Positions 1 through 9,024 of a DNA stretch of 64,000 nucleotides are shown here, one piece after another (position 1 is the stretch's first letter; the number at the start of each line of letters is the position of its first letter). A model generated the notes under the pieces. That model made no database searches. It saw nothing but the letters and a program-made list of their open reading frames with translations, and was not told the origin of the DNA. The stretch comes from Salinispora tropica CNB-440 (GTDB lineage: Bacteria > Actinomycetota > Actinomycetes > Mycobacteriales > Micromonosporaceae), in contig NC_009380.1 in NCBI RefSeq assembly GCF_000016425.1, positions 682,001 to 746,000 of the forward strand. Reading direction: 5' to 3'. Made by a program: the position numbers and the translations under genes.

Positions 1-120
1 CCGGTCCAGGATGTCGCCGAGCTCGCTGTTCAACAGCGCCGGGTCACCCTTGAGGTAGTGCTCCCACTCTGGCGCGCGGTCCCGGCCCCCGGTGGACAGA
101 CCGATGGATTGGAGTGTCAT
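1..120 (-). CDS. N-terminal 40 residues of an unrecognised protein, cut by the window edge
   Basis: An ATG at complement 120-118 opens a frame that stays open for 40 codons to the first base. The peptide begins MTLQSIGLSTGGRDR and continues with a Trp/Glu/His-containing segment and GDPALLNSELGDIL. Codon third positions are mostly G/C, as expected for a real gene here. No family is recognised from this short piece. There is no strong Shine-Dalgarno, only a weak AAAGGG about 15 bases upstream, so the start is tentative. Confidence 0.45.
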   Translation of the reverse strand, partial: MTLQSIGLSTGGRDRAPEWEHYLKGDPALLNSELGDILDR

Positions 121-534
121 GTTCTTGATCACCCTTTCATCTCTGGTGATTGCGGTGCCTGTGATATGCGTGCGACGAAACCCGGTGTGGAGCAGCCACC
201 GAGCGATTTCGCCTCGGATGGCGAATACGGACACCCGTTACAGGGTCGAGTGCGAGCCATTCGCGACCTCTTTGCCGGTTCAGGAAGTCGGCCGCAGACG
301 GCGAGCCATAGAATCGCCCTAGAGTGGATGGTTCCGCCAGCAGCTGCTCCACATGCCATGGCCCCGCCTACGGTGGTGCGTTTCAAGGGTTGTCAGCGCG
401 AGGGGGCGGCGTCAACAGTGCGGCGCAGCGCAGCAAGAATGCGTAGCTTCGGGAACCGAATAACGTCGAAGTCTTGCTGTCCCGTTCCCATGAAACAGAA
501 AACGACGCCGGGCCGAACTAAGGTTTTCCCGTTC
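121..534. other. Intergenic region between the divergent first gene and ubiB-like gene
   Basis: About 410 bases separate the divergently oriented first gene and the ABC1 kinase gene. Short open frames exist on both strands, but they lack ribosome-binding sites, recognisable motifs and actinomycete codon pattern. No clear promoter, hairpin or operator was identified; the notable element is the tandem repeat that follows it. Confidence 0.4.
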
Positions 535-581
<47 letters not shown>

Positions 582-589
582 GAGAATCG

Positions 590-1900
590 ATGCTGAAGAG
601 ACTTTTTCGACGGTGGGCGCTCGTTGTTCGGGCCGCCACGATCGCCGTGCTGCTGGCTGGCTGGGTCGGGCGGCTCGCGGTTCGCCTGCTGATCGACGCC
701 CTGCGCAGGGCGTGGCCGAAAGGCACGCGAGGGCCCAGCGGCCGGGAGCGGTTGGCAGTCACTCTCACCGACACGGTCGAACGGCTCGGTCCGACCTACG
801 TCAAGTTGGGTCAGGTGCTCAGCACCCGGGTCGACCTTCTGCCTCCCTGGCTATGCCGGAACCTGTCCCGGTTGCATGACCGGGTGTCACCGCCGTCGGA
901 CGTCGCCGCCGTCATCAGAACCGTGCCACCGATGGTGACGGCACGCGTTGTTGGCGGGGCGGCTGGGCTGACACCGGCGGCGGCGGGCAGCATCGCCTGC
1001 GTCTACCAGGCTCGACTTGACGACGGCCGTGAGGTCGCGATCAAAGTACGGCGGCCGGGGATCGAACAGACCATGAGACTCGATCTGGCGCTGGTCAACG
1101 TCGTCGCACGTGCCGCCGGCCGGCTACCCGCGATGCGCCAGGTTCCACTGGCGGAAATAGTCGACCAGATCTCGGCCGCCGTGTACGAGCAGCTCGACTT
1201 CGTCCGGGAGGCACAGTCGCTGACCCGGTTGCGTGATAACCTGCGCTCCCTGCCTGACGTCCGGGTGCCGGCCGTCGTGTCGGAGCTATCCGGCCACACG
1301 GTCCTGGTGACAGAGTGGATCGGGGCGCTGGAACGGAGCGCTGAACGATCCCCCGCCCGGCAGGCCGCGGTGCTCAATGGGCTGAGAGCCGCATACCAGA
1401 TGCTCTTTCGGGACGGATTCGTGCACTGCGACCTGCACCCAGGGAATCTGTACCTGATGCCGGACGGGACAGCGGTGATTGTGGATACCGGCTTTGTGCG
1501 CAGCCTGACCGACTTCACGCGCCGCAGGTTTGCCGAGTTCTTCTACTACCTCGGCCGCAACGACGGGCACCGCTGCGCCGAGATCCTGCTGTCGACGGTG
1601 CTGGACCGCGGGGGCCGGTACGACCGGGACGGCTTCCGGGACGACGTGGTGGCCCTCGTGGCACGCAACAGCTCCGTCCGGGCCTCGGACTTCGACCTGG
1701 CGTCCTTCGCCGCCACGCTCTTCGCGATCCAGCGATCGCGCGGCTTGTACGCCGACCCACAGTTCGTCTTCCCGATCCTGGCTCTCCTGGTGCTTGAAGG
1801 CAGCGTGCACGCGCTCGTGCCGGACATCGACTTTCAGGCGGAAGCGGTGCCGTACGTGCTCCGCGGGCTACAGGAGACGGCTTCTGTGCGACGCAGCTGA
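590..1900 (+). CDS. ABC1/UbiB-family atypical protein kinase
   Basis: A 436-residue ABC1 (AarF/UbiB/COQ8) family protein. Visible family marks are the KxGQ motif (YVKLGQVLSTR, about residue 70), the alanine-rich nucleotide loop (AAAGSIACVYQA), and the ATP-binding lysine in VAIKVRRPG. The catalytic stretch VHCDLHPGN is followed by VDTG, where kinases usually have DFG. ABC1 proteins are small-molecule or lipid kinase/ATPase-like and often support quinone or isoprenoid lipid metabolism. No quinone genes adjoin it, so the role is open. A hydrophobic stretch near residues 12-35 suggests membrane association. ATG 590 follows GAGGAG by 5 bases. The gene stands alone, and its leader contains the hexamer repeat. 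Confidence 0.85.
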   Translation: MLKRLFRRWALVVRAATIAVLLAGWVGRLAVRLLIDALRRAWPKGTRGPSGRERLAVTLTDTVERLGPTYVKLGQVLSTRVDLLPPWLCRNLSRLHDRVSPPSDVAAVIRTVPPMVTARVVGGAAGLTPAAAGSIACVYQARLDDGREVAIKVRRPGIEQTMRLDLALVNVVARAAGRLPAMRQVPLAEIVDQISAAVYEQLDFVREAQSLTRLRDNLRSLPDVRVPAVVSELSGHTVLVTEWIGALERSAERSPARQAAVLNGLRAAYQMLFRDGFVHCDLHPGNLYLMPDGTAVIVDTGFVRSLTDFTRRRFAEFFYYLGRNDGHRCAEILLSTVLDRGGRYDRDGFRDDVVALVARNSSVRASDFDLASFAATLFAIQRSRGLYADPQFVFPILALLVLEGSVHALVPDIDFQAEAVPYVLRGLQETASVRRS

Positions 1901-2219
1901 CCCGGAGGCCTTCCACCGCCGGGTGCGGGCTTGAAATCAGCGAGATGGGAACCCGGTGACCATCGCGGAATTGTTGCTGGTCGGCGGCCTTGCCGGACTG
2001 CGGTCCGGTCCCAATCCCCAGGGTGCCACCGACAGGTCATCCTGGACGCGGACCGGGCTGCCGGGGCAGCAAATCCTCCTGAGGGGCCAGCACAGAGCCT
2101 GGTCGACCGAGGCACTGCCACAGCTTTGCTCACAGCGGATGCACCCCCTACCACCGGAACTAGCGTGCATGCCCTTGCCCGGTAAGTCCACGTGCGGTAT
2201 GACTACATGTCATGCAGTC
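1901..2219. other. Gene-free stretch upstream of the P450 operon
   Basis: About 320 bases without a supportable gene. Open frames here are short, lack ribosome-binding sites and show no family motifs. The right end merges into an operator-like region (GACTACATGTCATGCAGTC, then a perfect inverted repeat) in front of the P450 gene. Nothing else was recognised. Confidence 0.4.
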
Positions 2220-2240
2220 GTGACAATTTGTCACATCGTC
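2220..2240 (+). promoter_or_regulatory. Operator-like inverted repeat before P450, shared with the exporter operon
   Basis: GTGACAA-T-TTGTCAC (2220-2234) is a perfect 7-bp inverted repeat around one base. The 20-mer TGACAATTTGTCACATCGTC (2221-2240) matches 16 of 20 positions of TGACAATTAGGCATATCGTC at 16620-16639, upstream of the ABC exporter. It ends 10 bases before the P450 ATG and touches the ribosome-binding site (GGAGGG, 2241-2246). A bound protein would therefore block transcription or translation start. The PadR regulator encoded at 14538-15110 is the nearest candidate, by inference. Confidence 0.6.
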
Positions 2241-2250
2241 GGAGGGAGTG

Positions 2251-3447
2251 ATGATGGCTACCGTGCCGCGCCTGACGTTCGCGGACGGAGGTGTTAGCGT
2301 GCTGCCCTGGTTCCGGCAGATGCGTGATGACCAGCCCGTGTGGTATGACCAGGGCACGGGTAGCTGGAACGTGTTCCGGTACGCCGACATCGCCCAGATA
2401 CTCACGGATCCTGCCACGTTCTCGTCCGACCCGGGTCGGACGATGCCGCCCGAACTGGTAGAGGAAGCCGAGGGCAGCCTGGTGGCGGTCGACCCGCCGC
2501 GGCACGGCAGGCTGCGCGCGTTGATCAGTACGGCTTTCACGCCGCGGCTGGTCGAGCAACTGGCCCCGCGTGTGCGCTCGATCGCGGAGCGACTATTGGA
2601 CCGGACGTTCGTAGACCGTGGGCCCGAGGGCGAGTTCGACGCTATCGGTGATGTCGCCTACCTGCTGCCGGTGTACGTGATCGGCGAGTTGCTCGGGCTG
2701 CCCGAAACTGACCGGGAGTACTTGGTTCGCACGGCTGACGAGTTCTATGCCATCAGCGCGGACGATCCGTTCGATGGTACCTACATGGCCAGCATGCAGT
2801 CCACACTAGATGGTCTCGGTACCTACATGCTCGACCAGGCAGAGCGCCGTCGTGCCCGGCCCGGAGATGACCTGATGAGCGCGCTCGCGCACGCGGAAAT
2901 CGACGGGGAACAGCTCAACGACAGGGAGATTCGCAACTTCGCGGTGTTGTTGCTGACTGCCGGGCACATCACCACGACGGCGCTGCTCGGCAACACGTTG
3001 CTGGCGCTGGGTGAGCGACGGGACGTCATGCTGCGGTGGCGGCACGGGCAGGTCGACACCGCGGACGTGCTCGAGGAAGTGCTGCGGCATCGAACGCCGT
3101 TCACTGAGGTCTACCGGTTCACCACGACCGAGGTGACGATCGGCAATCAGGTGGTGCCCGGCGACCAGCTCCTGCGCCTGTGGATCGCCTCCGGAAACCG
3201 AGACGAGCGCCAGTTTGCCGACCCCGACACGTTTGTGCTCGGCCGGGACAGCAGGCACCTCGGGTTCGGGCTCGGGATTCACTACTGCCTCGGCGCCAGC
3301 CTGGCCCGGATGGAGTCCTCCGTGGTGCTCGAGGTACTCGCAGAACGCACCACAACGCTGGCGCCTGCCGTGCAGGGGCTGTCGTACTACGACGCACCCG
3401 GAATCTTTTGTCTACGCTCACTGCCCGTTTCGTACCGCAGGTCCTGA
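2251..3447 (+). CDS. Bacterial class cytochrome P450
   Basis: A 398-residue soluble P450 oxidising an unknown substrate, needing ferredoxin partners not seen nearby. The K-helix ExxR is E276-x-x-R279, and the haem loop is FGLGIHYCLG with the thiolate Cys346. The I-helix reads TAGHITTT: the acid that normally precedes the catalytic threonine (AGHETT) is replaced by Ile240, while Thr241 is kept. That may change proton delivery and the reaction type. ATG 2251 or 2254 follows GGAGGGA; a GTG at 2248 is too close to it. The methyltransferase starts 27 bases downstream, so the two form an operon. The context suggests secondary-metabolite tailoring. Confidence 0.9.
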   Translation: MMATVPRLTFADGGVSVLPWFRQMRDDQPVWYDQGTGSWNVFRYADIAQILTDPATFSSDPGRTMPPELVEEAEGSLVAVDPPRHGRLRALISTAFTPRLVEQLAPRVRSIAERLLDRTFVDRGPEGEFDAIGDVAYLLPVYVIGELLGLPETDREYLVRTADEFYAISADDPFDGTYMASMQSTLDGLGTYMLDQAERRRARPGDDLMSALAHAEIDGEQLNDREIRNFAVLLLTAGHITTTALLGNTLLALGERRDVMLRWRHGQVDTADVLEEVLRHRTPFTEVYRFTTTEVTIGNQVVPGDQLLRLWIASGNRDERQFADPDTFVLGRDSRHLGFGLGIHYCLGASLARMESSVVLEVLAERTTTLAPAVQGLSYYDAPGIFCLRSLPVSYRRS

Positions 3448-3474
3448 CCGTAGCTCCCGACGAGGAGAACCTGT

Positions 3475-4305
3475 ATGTCCGCCACTGACGAGCAGGCCAA
3501 GTATGACTACAAGTCGGACGAGTCGATGCGCATCGACGTCTGGGACGAGAACCTACACGTCGGGTACTGGGATGGCCCCGGCGATACCAGTGACCAGACC
3601 CTTGCCACCGAACGGCTGACGGACCTGGTGCTCGCCCGCAGCGGGCTCGGCGCCGGTCAGCATCTGCTCGACGTGGGTTGCGGCATGGGTAAACCTGCAC
3701 GGCGCGCGGCCACCGAGACCGGTTGTTCGGTGTCGGGTGTCTCCGACTCCGATACCCAGGTCGAGCGAGCGAACGAGGGGGCTGCGGCCGCCGGGATCGC
3801 CGGCCGGGTTGGGTTCCAAACGGCTGACGCGACCCAGGAGCTTCCGTTCCCGGACGCCCACTTCGACGTGGCATGGGCGATCGAGTCACTGGTGCACATG
3901 ACCGATCGCGCCCGCGCACTCGCGCATGTCGCGCGGACCCTCAAGCCCGGCGGGCTGTTGGTCGCCACCGACTTCTTCACCCACCCGCCATTGACCGGGG
4001 CCCGCGCCGACGCGGTAGACGCATTCCGCGGCGTAGCCCTACTGGGACCCATCGTCTCTCTCGACGACTATCCAGCTCTGCTGCGCACGACGGGCTTCGA
4101 GCTCCGTGAGTTCGTCGACCTTACCGAGCACACCCACCGGACCTACGCATTGCTGTTGCAGGCGTTGCGGGACAACGAGGCAGACCTGCGTGCACAGCAC
4201 GGCGACGCGGTCTTCGATGGCTTCGTCACCGCATTCGCCTACTGCGTGGAGTCGCTCGAGCCGCGATACATGCTCTACGTGGCCCGGCGGGTGGCCGATC
4301 GTTGA
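3475..4305 (+). CDS. SAM-dependent methyltransferase, rifamycin O-methyltransferase/sterol-type class I fold
   Basis: A 276-residue class I methyltransferase. SAM motif I is LLDVGCGMGKPARR (about residue 62). Later come TADATQELPFPDAHFDVAW with the motif II acid, and TLKPGGLLVATDFF (motif III). The layout resembles small-molecule O- or C-methyltransferases of the 27-O-demethylrifamycin and geranyl diphosphate methyltransferase group. GAGGAG lies 6 bases before ATG 3475. It is in one operon with the P450 and converges on the VOC gene after 13 bases. Substrate unknown; the pairing with P450 implies successive oxidation and methylation of one scaffold. Confidence 0.85.
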   Translation: MSATDEQAKYDYKSDESMRIDVWDENLHVGYWDGPGDTSDQTLATERLTDLVLARSGLGAGQHLLDVGCGMGKPARRAATETGCSVSGVSDSDTQVERANEGAAAAGIAGRVGFQTADATQELPFPDAHFDVAWAIESLVHMTDRARALAHVARTLKPGGLLVATDFFTHPPLTGARADAVDAFRGVALLGPIVSLDDYPALLRTTGFELREFVDLTEHTHRTYALLLQALRDNEADLRAQHGDAVFDGFVTAFAYCVESLEPRYMLYVARRVADR

Positions 4306-4318
4306 GGCCGTGTGTGGC

Positions 4319-4702
4319 TCAGCTGGTGTGGGGGTTCTGCATTAGTGCGACTATCGCACCCGCGGGGTCCTTGATCAGTGCGAATCCGCCCGGACCAGTG
4401 CCGTTGGGCTGCCGTACGACCTCGCCGCCCTTTTCGGTCACCCGCGCTAGGCTTGCGGAGAGGTCGCTGACCGCGATGTAGGTGATCCACTGCGGCGGCA
4501 GGTCGGCGTTGCTGCTCTTGGCGTGGCAGATGCCAGCGACCGGGTTGCCGTCCTGCGCGAGCATCATGTAGTCGTCGTAGTCGCCCATGCTCAGCGGCTC
4601 CGGCTTCCAGCCGACCACGTCCGCATAGAAGTCGCGGACACCGTCGGCGTTCTGGACGGTCAGGTCGAAGCCCGCGATCGTGCCTACCTTGTCTTGGCTC
4701 AT
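4319..4702 (-). CDS. VOC (glyoxalase/bleomycin-resistance fold) family protein
   Basis: A 127-residue single VOC domain. It begins with the typical FDLTVQNADGVRDFYADVVGW strand-helix pattern and carries a second half around WITYIAVSDLSASLARV and PAGAIVALMQ. Such proteins act as metal-dependent isomerases, dioxygenases or drug-binding proteins; the exact role cannot be read. AAAGGG lies 8 bases before the ATG. It is the last gene of an operon with the HTH regulator and SRPBCC protein, a trio often seen as a small stress or environment-sensing unit. Confidence 0.8.
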   Translation of the reverse strand: MSQDKVGTIAGFDLTVQNADGVRDFYADVVGWKPEPLSMGDYDDYMMLAQDGNPVAGICHAKSSNADLPPQWITYIAVSDLSASLARVTEKGGEVVRQPNGTGPGGFALIKDPAGAIVALMQNPHTS

Positions 4703-4735
4703 GGTGTTCGCCCTTTCGCTGTTGTGGTGTTGGTG

Positions 4736-5437
4736 TCAGTGTGTGTGCGTGGCCCACCAGGCTGACCATTGCTGGGAGAGCTGGTCGAACGCGGTGTCGT
4801 CGAGGTCGTAGGTGCTGAGGAGGGCCGTTGCGGTGCCCGCTGGATTGGTCTGCGACGGTGTGTTTCCTGCGAGTACCAGCAGCCCTGGTCCCCAGGCGTC
4901 GATGGTCAGGCCGAGTTGGTGGGTCGACCGGAACCAGACGTTGCCTGTCGTCGTGCCGCCTGCGACGGTGGCGGTGTAGGGGCTGCCAGCCGGTGTCGCC
5001 GCGATGCCGGCCAGACCCAGCCGGTCGACGATGGTGCTGGAGTCAACGCCCCGGTAGGAAAAAAAGAGTGTGCGTCGCATACCGCCGGGGTTGTGGCTGA
5101 GTAGGAAGCGTAGCTGTTGTAGGAATGATGTCCAGCCCTCGGTTATGTCGTCGTAGTAGGCGTCCCAGTTCGGATCGCCGGACAGGGGTGCACGGGTGAG
5201 CGTGACGCGCACGCCGTCGGGCAGCGGGTGTACCTCGAACCGATCGCCGCCGTTGGCGACGAGCACGTGTCTCTGGTCGTCTACGGTCACGTCGGTGAAG
5301 TAGATAGATCGGATTTCCTCGGCGATCTCGTCGGTATCCCAGCCGTGCCACCGGCGGATGGTCTCGGTGTCCCGTAATGCCTGCCACGCGGCGTCGACGG
5401 TGGTGTCGACCGTGATTTCGATCTTTGGGGTGTTCAT
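4736..5437 (-). CDS. SRPBCC (AHSA1/START-like) domain protein
   Basis: A 233-residue protein starting with the SRPBCC pattern (IEITVDTTVDAAWQALRDTETIRRWHGWD) and the central strand region TEGWTSFLQQLRFLL. The second half (from about residue 130) is a further conserved domain with GVDSSTIVDRLGLAGI. SRPBCC domains bind hydrophobic ligands. Its ATG overlaps the stop of the upstream regulator gene (ATGA at 5437-5434), so the two are translationally coupled. The HTH plus AHSA1 pairing is a common bacterial arrangement in which both respond to the same signal. Cytoplasmic; ligand unknown. Confidence 0.75.
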   Translation of the reverse strand: MNTPKIEITVDTTVDAAWQALRDTETIRRWHGWDTDEIAEEIRSIYFTDVTVDDQRHVLVANGGDRFEVHPLPDGVRVTLTRAPLSGDPNWDAYYDDITEGWTSFLQQLRFLLSHNPGGMRRTLFFSYRGVDSSTIVDRLGLAGIAATPAGSPYTATVAGGTTTGNVWFRSTHQLGLTIDAWGPGLLVLAGNTPSQTNPAGTATALLSTYDLDDTAFDQLSQQWSAWWATHTH

Positions 5438-6051
5438 TGATCCGTTGGTGCCTCCGTTGCCGGTGCCGGGTATCCGGCGGCGACCATCCGGTACGGACGG
5501 CCGCCCTCGGTGTCGTACGTCGTCGTCAGCTGCGTCACGAGCTCAGTGAGCTCCTTGGTGAACCGATGTACTGCGGCCGGGTCGGCGAACCGCACGTGCG
5601 CCTCGAGTGTGAACGTGAGCAGGCGCTTGCCGTGCTCGTCAGCCTTGACCTGCATGCGGGCGACGTCGCGCACCGCTGCAGCAGCGACTCTGACGAGGTG
5701 TTCGGCCGCATGTTGGTCGGCGAGCGCGCCGTCGGGCTCTGGCACGGTCTCGCCCACACCCATCAGCGTCGGGTTGACCACGAGCGCGCCCGGCTTGGCC
5801 CGCATGATCCGCTCTGTGAAGCCCCGCCGCTGCCGTTCCTCGACCAGCTCGACGAGGCCGATCGCCTCGAGCGCGCGCAGATGGTAGTTCACTCGCTGGC
5901 GGGGGATGTGAAGGCTTGTCGCGAGTTGTGTCGCCGAGGCCGGTACCCGCAATGTGCCGAGGAGCTGTCTGCGTAGCGGTGACAGCGCGGCGGCGACGCG
6001 CTCTGGCTCGTCGACGTAGTTGATGCCGCTGGTCATCGATCGATCGTCCAT
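5434..6051 (-). CDS. ArsR-type winged-helix transcriptional regulator
   Basis: About 205 residues. An N-terminal winged helix (SPLRRQLLGTLRVPASATQLATSLHI, then recognition helix PRQRVNYHLRALEAIGLVELV, about residues 20-75) is of the ArsR/HTH_20 class. A long C-terminal ligand or dimer domain follows. ATG 6051 (MDDRSM) is chosen; ATG 6036 is an alternative, and neither has a clear Shine-Dalgarno. An imperfect operator with GACAA and TTGTC half-sites lies directly upstream, suggesting autoregulation. First gene of the SRPBCC-VOC operon. Confidence 0.75.
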   Translation of the reverse strand: MDDRSMTSGINYVDEPERVAAALSPLRRQLLGTLRVPASATQLATSLHIPRQRVNYHLRALEAIGLVELVEERQRRGFTERIMRAKPGALVVNPTLMGVGETVPEPDGALADQHAAEHLVRVAAAAVRDVARMQVKADEHGKRLLTFTLEAHVRFADPAAVHRFTKELTELVTQLTTTYDTEGGRPYRMVAAGYPAPATEAPTDQ

Positions 6052-6053
6052 TG

Positions 6054-6069
6054 GACAAATCCGATTGTC
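6054..6069 (-). promoter_or_regulatory. GACAA-N6-TTGTC inverted repeat upstream of the HTH gene
   Basis: GACAA (6054-6058) and TTGTC (6065-6069) form an inverted repeat with a 6-base spacer. It is immediately 5' of the regulator start and overlaps a TTGACA -35-like hexamer read on the minus strand. Its half-sites resemble those of the P450 operator (GTGACAA/TTGTCAC), but the spacing differs. A probable autoregulatory site. Confidence 0.4.
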
Positions 6070-6388
6070 AAATCTAACATGGCCCCGCGCGCCGCGCAGC
6101 TCGGTACGGCAAAAGGCACCACCCACGCCGGAGTGTCTGGCGCACCGGCAACGGTGCGGGGCCCTGAAAGGAGGGATTGCGAGGTCCGGGGACGTTCACG
6201 GCGTATTACTCCGATCCTCGTATTCGTGCCCCTGCTTCAGTCCAGTTTAGTGGGCTCGGAGCGGTATTCTGATGAACTGTCACTAGCTGATTTGTTTCAA
6301 AGTAGTTTCCCATCCTCAGGTGCTGTTCAGCCCGTTTTCGGTCGGTGGCATCCGACGCCCTATGGCCTTGTTCGCAGCTTCTTCGATC

Positions 6389-7910
6389 GTGACTGATCAG
6401 GTGCTCGTTGGCAGGTTTTCTTGACCTGCGCGGTCTGATCTGGATCATGGTGGGGTGTCCGGAACGCCGTCCCTTGTGGAGTTGCTTGAGCGGCTCGCCC
6501 GGTTGGAAGCCCGGATCGTTGAGCTTGAGCGGGACAACGCCGAGTTGCGTCGGGAAAACGCGGTGCTGCGGGCGGAAAATGCGGATCTGCGAGCCCGGCT
6601 CGGGCAGGATTCGTCGAACTCGTCGCGGCCGCCGTCGTCGGACGGGTTGGCCAAGCCAGCGCCGAAGTCGCTGCGTAAGCGGTCGGGTCGGCGGCCGGGT
6701 GGGCAGCCCGGCCATGAAGGTCGCACGTTGCGGCAGGTCGCTGATCCGCACGAGCGGATCGAGCACGAACCGGCCGGTTGTGGCGGGTGTGGTGAGCCAC
6801 TGGGCGCGGCGCCGATGACCGGTGTGGCCGTGCGGCAGGTGTTCGATCTGCCGGACATCGCGGTGCGGGTGATCGAGCACCAGATCGTGTCGCGCCGCTG
6901 CCGGTGCGGGTAGGTCACCGCGGGTCGGGCTCCGCGAGGGGTGGACGCCCCGGTGCAGTACGGGCCGAGAGTGAACGCGGCTGCGGTGTATCTGCAGCAG
7001 GCGCTGTTCGGGGCGCAGGCGCGCACCGTGCGGGCGATGGCGGATCTGTTCGGGTGCCGATGTCGGCCGGCGCGGTCGCCGCCGCCCACGCCCGCGCCGG
7101 GGACGCCCTCGCCGATTCGGAGTTCGTGGATCAGGTCCGCGACGCGCTCATCGCGGCGTCGGTGGTGCACGCCGATGAGTCCGGGCTGCGGGTCGCAGGC
7201 AAGCTGCACTGAGTACACGTGGCCACCACCGGCAAGTACACCCTCGTCTGGGTGCATCCCACGCGCGGCCGGGCCGGGATCGACGTCGGGCAGATCATGG
7301 GCTCGATGGCCGGGATCGTGGTGCATGATGCGTGGGCCCCGTACGACACCTACACCCCGGCCGGACACCAGTTGTGCTGCGCGCACCTGCTGCGAGAGTT
7401 GACCGCCGCCGCCGAACTGGCACCCGAGGCGGTGTGGCCCGCACAGGCGAGCGATGCGCTGCTGACGCTCAAGACCGCCGCCGACACGGCCCGCGCTGCG
7501 GGCCGGACCGAGATCGACCCGTCTCTGCTGGCGGAGCAGACCGGCTTGTTCCGCCAGGCCGCCCTGGTCGCGGTCAAGGACCACCAGGCGCAACCGTCCA
7601 AGACCGCCCGGAAACTTGCCGCCCTCGCACGCCGGATGCGCGGCCGCATCGACGACTACCTGCGGTTCGCGGTCGATCTGCGGTCCCCGTTCGACAACAA
7701 CGCCGCCGAGCAGCAGATCCGCATGGTCAAGATACGGCAGAAAGTATCCGGGAGCTTACGCATCCTCGACGGGGCGCAGCAATTCGCGCTGATCCGTTCC
7801 TACCTTGCCACCGCCACCCCACACGGCGGCAACATCATCAGCGCCCTCACCGAACTCGCCGCCGGCCGTCCCTGGCTACCCACCGCCGTAGCCACCACCT
7901 GATCAGTCAC
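6389..7910 (+). mobile_element. IS66-family insertion sequence with intact ends and 8-bp target duplication
   Basis: The termini GTGACTGATCAGGTG (6389-6403) and its exact complement CACCTGATCAGTCAC (7896-7910) are perfect 15-bp inverted repeats. Outside them CTTCGATC occurs on both sides (6381-6388 and 7911-7918), an 8-bp target-site duplication of the length known for IS66 elements. The single transposase gene inside is inactivated. The intact ends show it inserted as a unit and decayed in place. Confidence 0.9.
6455..7902 (+). pseudogene. IS66-family DDE transposase, inactivated by two nonsense codons and a frameshift
   Basis: The product is a recognisable IS66 TnpC. A leucine-zipper-like N-terminus (LERLARLEARIVELERDN) is followed by the SSNSSRPPSSDG stretch, CxxC-type zinc region, and a DDE domain with HADESGLRVAG, VVHDAWAPYDTY and NNAAEQQIRMVK, so all three acidic residues are present. 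Three lesions disrupt it. A TAG at 6911-6913 replaces an expected CAG. One G is missing near 7054, so that DLFG-VPMSAG requires a frame change. A TGA at 7210-7212 stands where KLHWVHVA expects TGG. Restoring these gives one continuous frame from GTG 6455. Confidence 0.9.
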
Positions 7911-8094
7911 CTTCGATCTTGCGGAGAGGCCTTCAATTCCGTATCGGTGCCTGTTCGCTACCGTGAACCACAAGCTCGAGACCAGCACTCATCCCGACGG
8001 ACTGTACGAGGACGGCATCGCACGCGTGGAGGACCTCTGCTCCGGAGCCGGGGCCAACCGCCAACACAATCGACCCGCCTCGCAGACCGAACAC

Positions 8095-9024
8095 CTACCC
8101 GCGATCCGCTGCGTCCGTGGGCAGAGCCGGGGCTGCATCACGCTGGTTCGCGCGAGTCACCAGGCAGAGCAGGGGGCGTGAAAACTCCACCGGTGGGTCG
8201 ATGCGGCGCTGGCGGCGCAGGGCGACGTGGAAAGGATGGCGGGATCGGCCGCCCCGGGCGACTAGCGTCCGCGTACCGAAGCCAACCCGGCCGAGGGTAC
8301 CGACGGGCGCTCCGAGTACCTCGGCGACGGTCGTGACCGGGCTGTACCCAACCGAGACGGTGTCGTACTCGCCGTCGCTGACCGGCGGTATGCGCACCAC
8401 GTGGTCGGTTTCGATGACCTGGAAGGCTGACGGCCGCTCCCACGGGCGGTCCGTCCGGTACAGTCCGAGCAGGGCGCAGTACCGCTCCTGTCGGTCCGAG
8501 GTCACCGCGCCGATCGGGCCGCGCTCGGCCATCGCGCCGCTAAGGTCCGTCAGTTCCTGAATCGGCACTTGGCCGATCCGCTCGACGACCGTGCGGAAGC
8601 GGCGCGGGGACAGGCCGGTCAGGCGGCCGAACTGACTGATGAACGTGCCGAGACTCGAATAGCCGACAGAAGAGCATATTTCCGTCACCGACCGCCGTGA
8701 GTTGAGCAGCAGGTGCTGTGCCTCGCACATCCTGAGCGCAGTGAGAAACCGCGCCGGCGTGGTGCAGGTGATCTCTCGGAATATCCGATGGAAATGGAAC
8801 TGGCTCATGGTTGCCGCCCGCGCGACATCGACGAGCTGGATGGGCTGCGCCCGGTGCTCGATCATGTAGTCGACGGCCCTTGCCACCGCCGTCACCCGTG
8901 CTGCATCGGTGGGTTCCCTGAGGCACCGGCCCACACCTGCGCAGAGTCCAATATTGGTACATTCCAAACAGTTGGCCTCAGGGATCCATCTCAAAGTGGA
9001 CTGGCCACGCACGGCCCTCTCCAC
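8095..9024 (-). CDS. AraC-family transcriptional regulator
   Basis: 309 residues. The two helix-turn-helix motifs of AraC proteins are near the N-terminus (about residues 46-145): PIQLVDVARAATMSQFHFHR and SVTEICSSVGYSSLGTFISQ, then the closing SPRRFR. The rest (from about 170) is an effector domain with no recognised family. Placing DNA binding first and sensing second is less usual for AraC members. If the ATG at 9024 is right, the first 40 residues carry four cysteines (C-x2-C-x5-C-x5-C). A start further in would remove them, so that feature is uncertain. It stands alone beside the IS66 remnant and may regulate the haloperoxidase block. Confidence 0.75.
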   Translation of the reverse strand: MERAVRGQSTLRWIPEANCLECTNIGLCAGVGRCLREPTDAARVTAVARAVDYMIEHRAQPIQLVDVARAATMSQFHFHRIFREITCTTPARFLTALRMCEAQHLLLNSRRSVTEICSSVGYSSLGTFISQFGRLTGLSPRRFRTVVERIGQVPIQELTDLSGAMAERGPIGAVTSDRQERYCALLGLYRTDRPWERPSAFQVIETDHVVRIPPVSDGEYDTVSVGYSPVTTVAEVLGAPVGTLGRVGFGTRTLVARGGRSRHPFHVALRRQRRIDPPVEFSRPLLCLVTRANQRDAAPALPTDAADRG

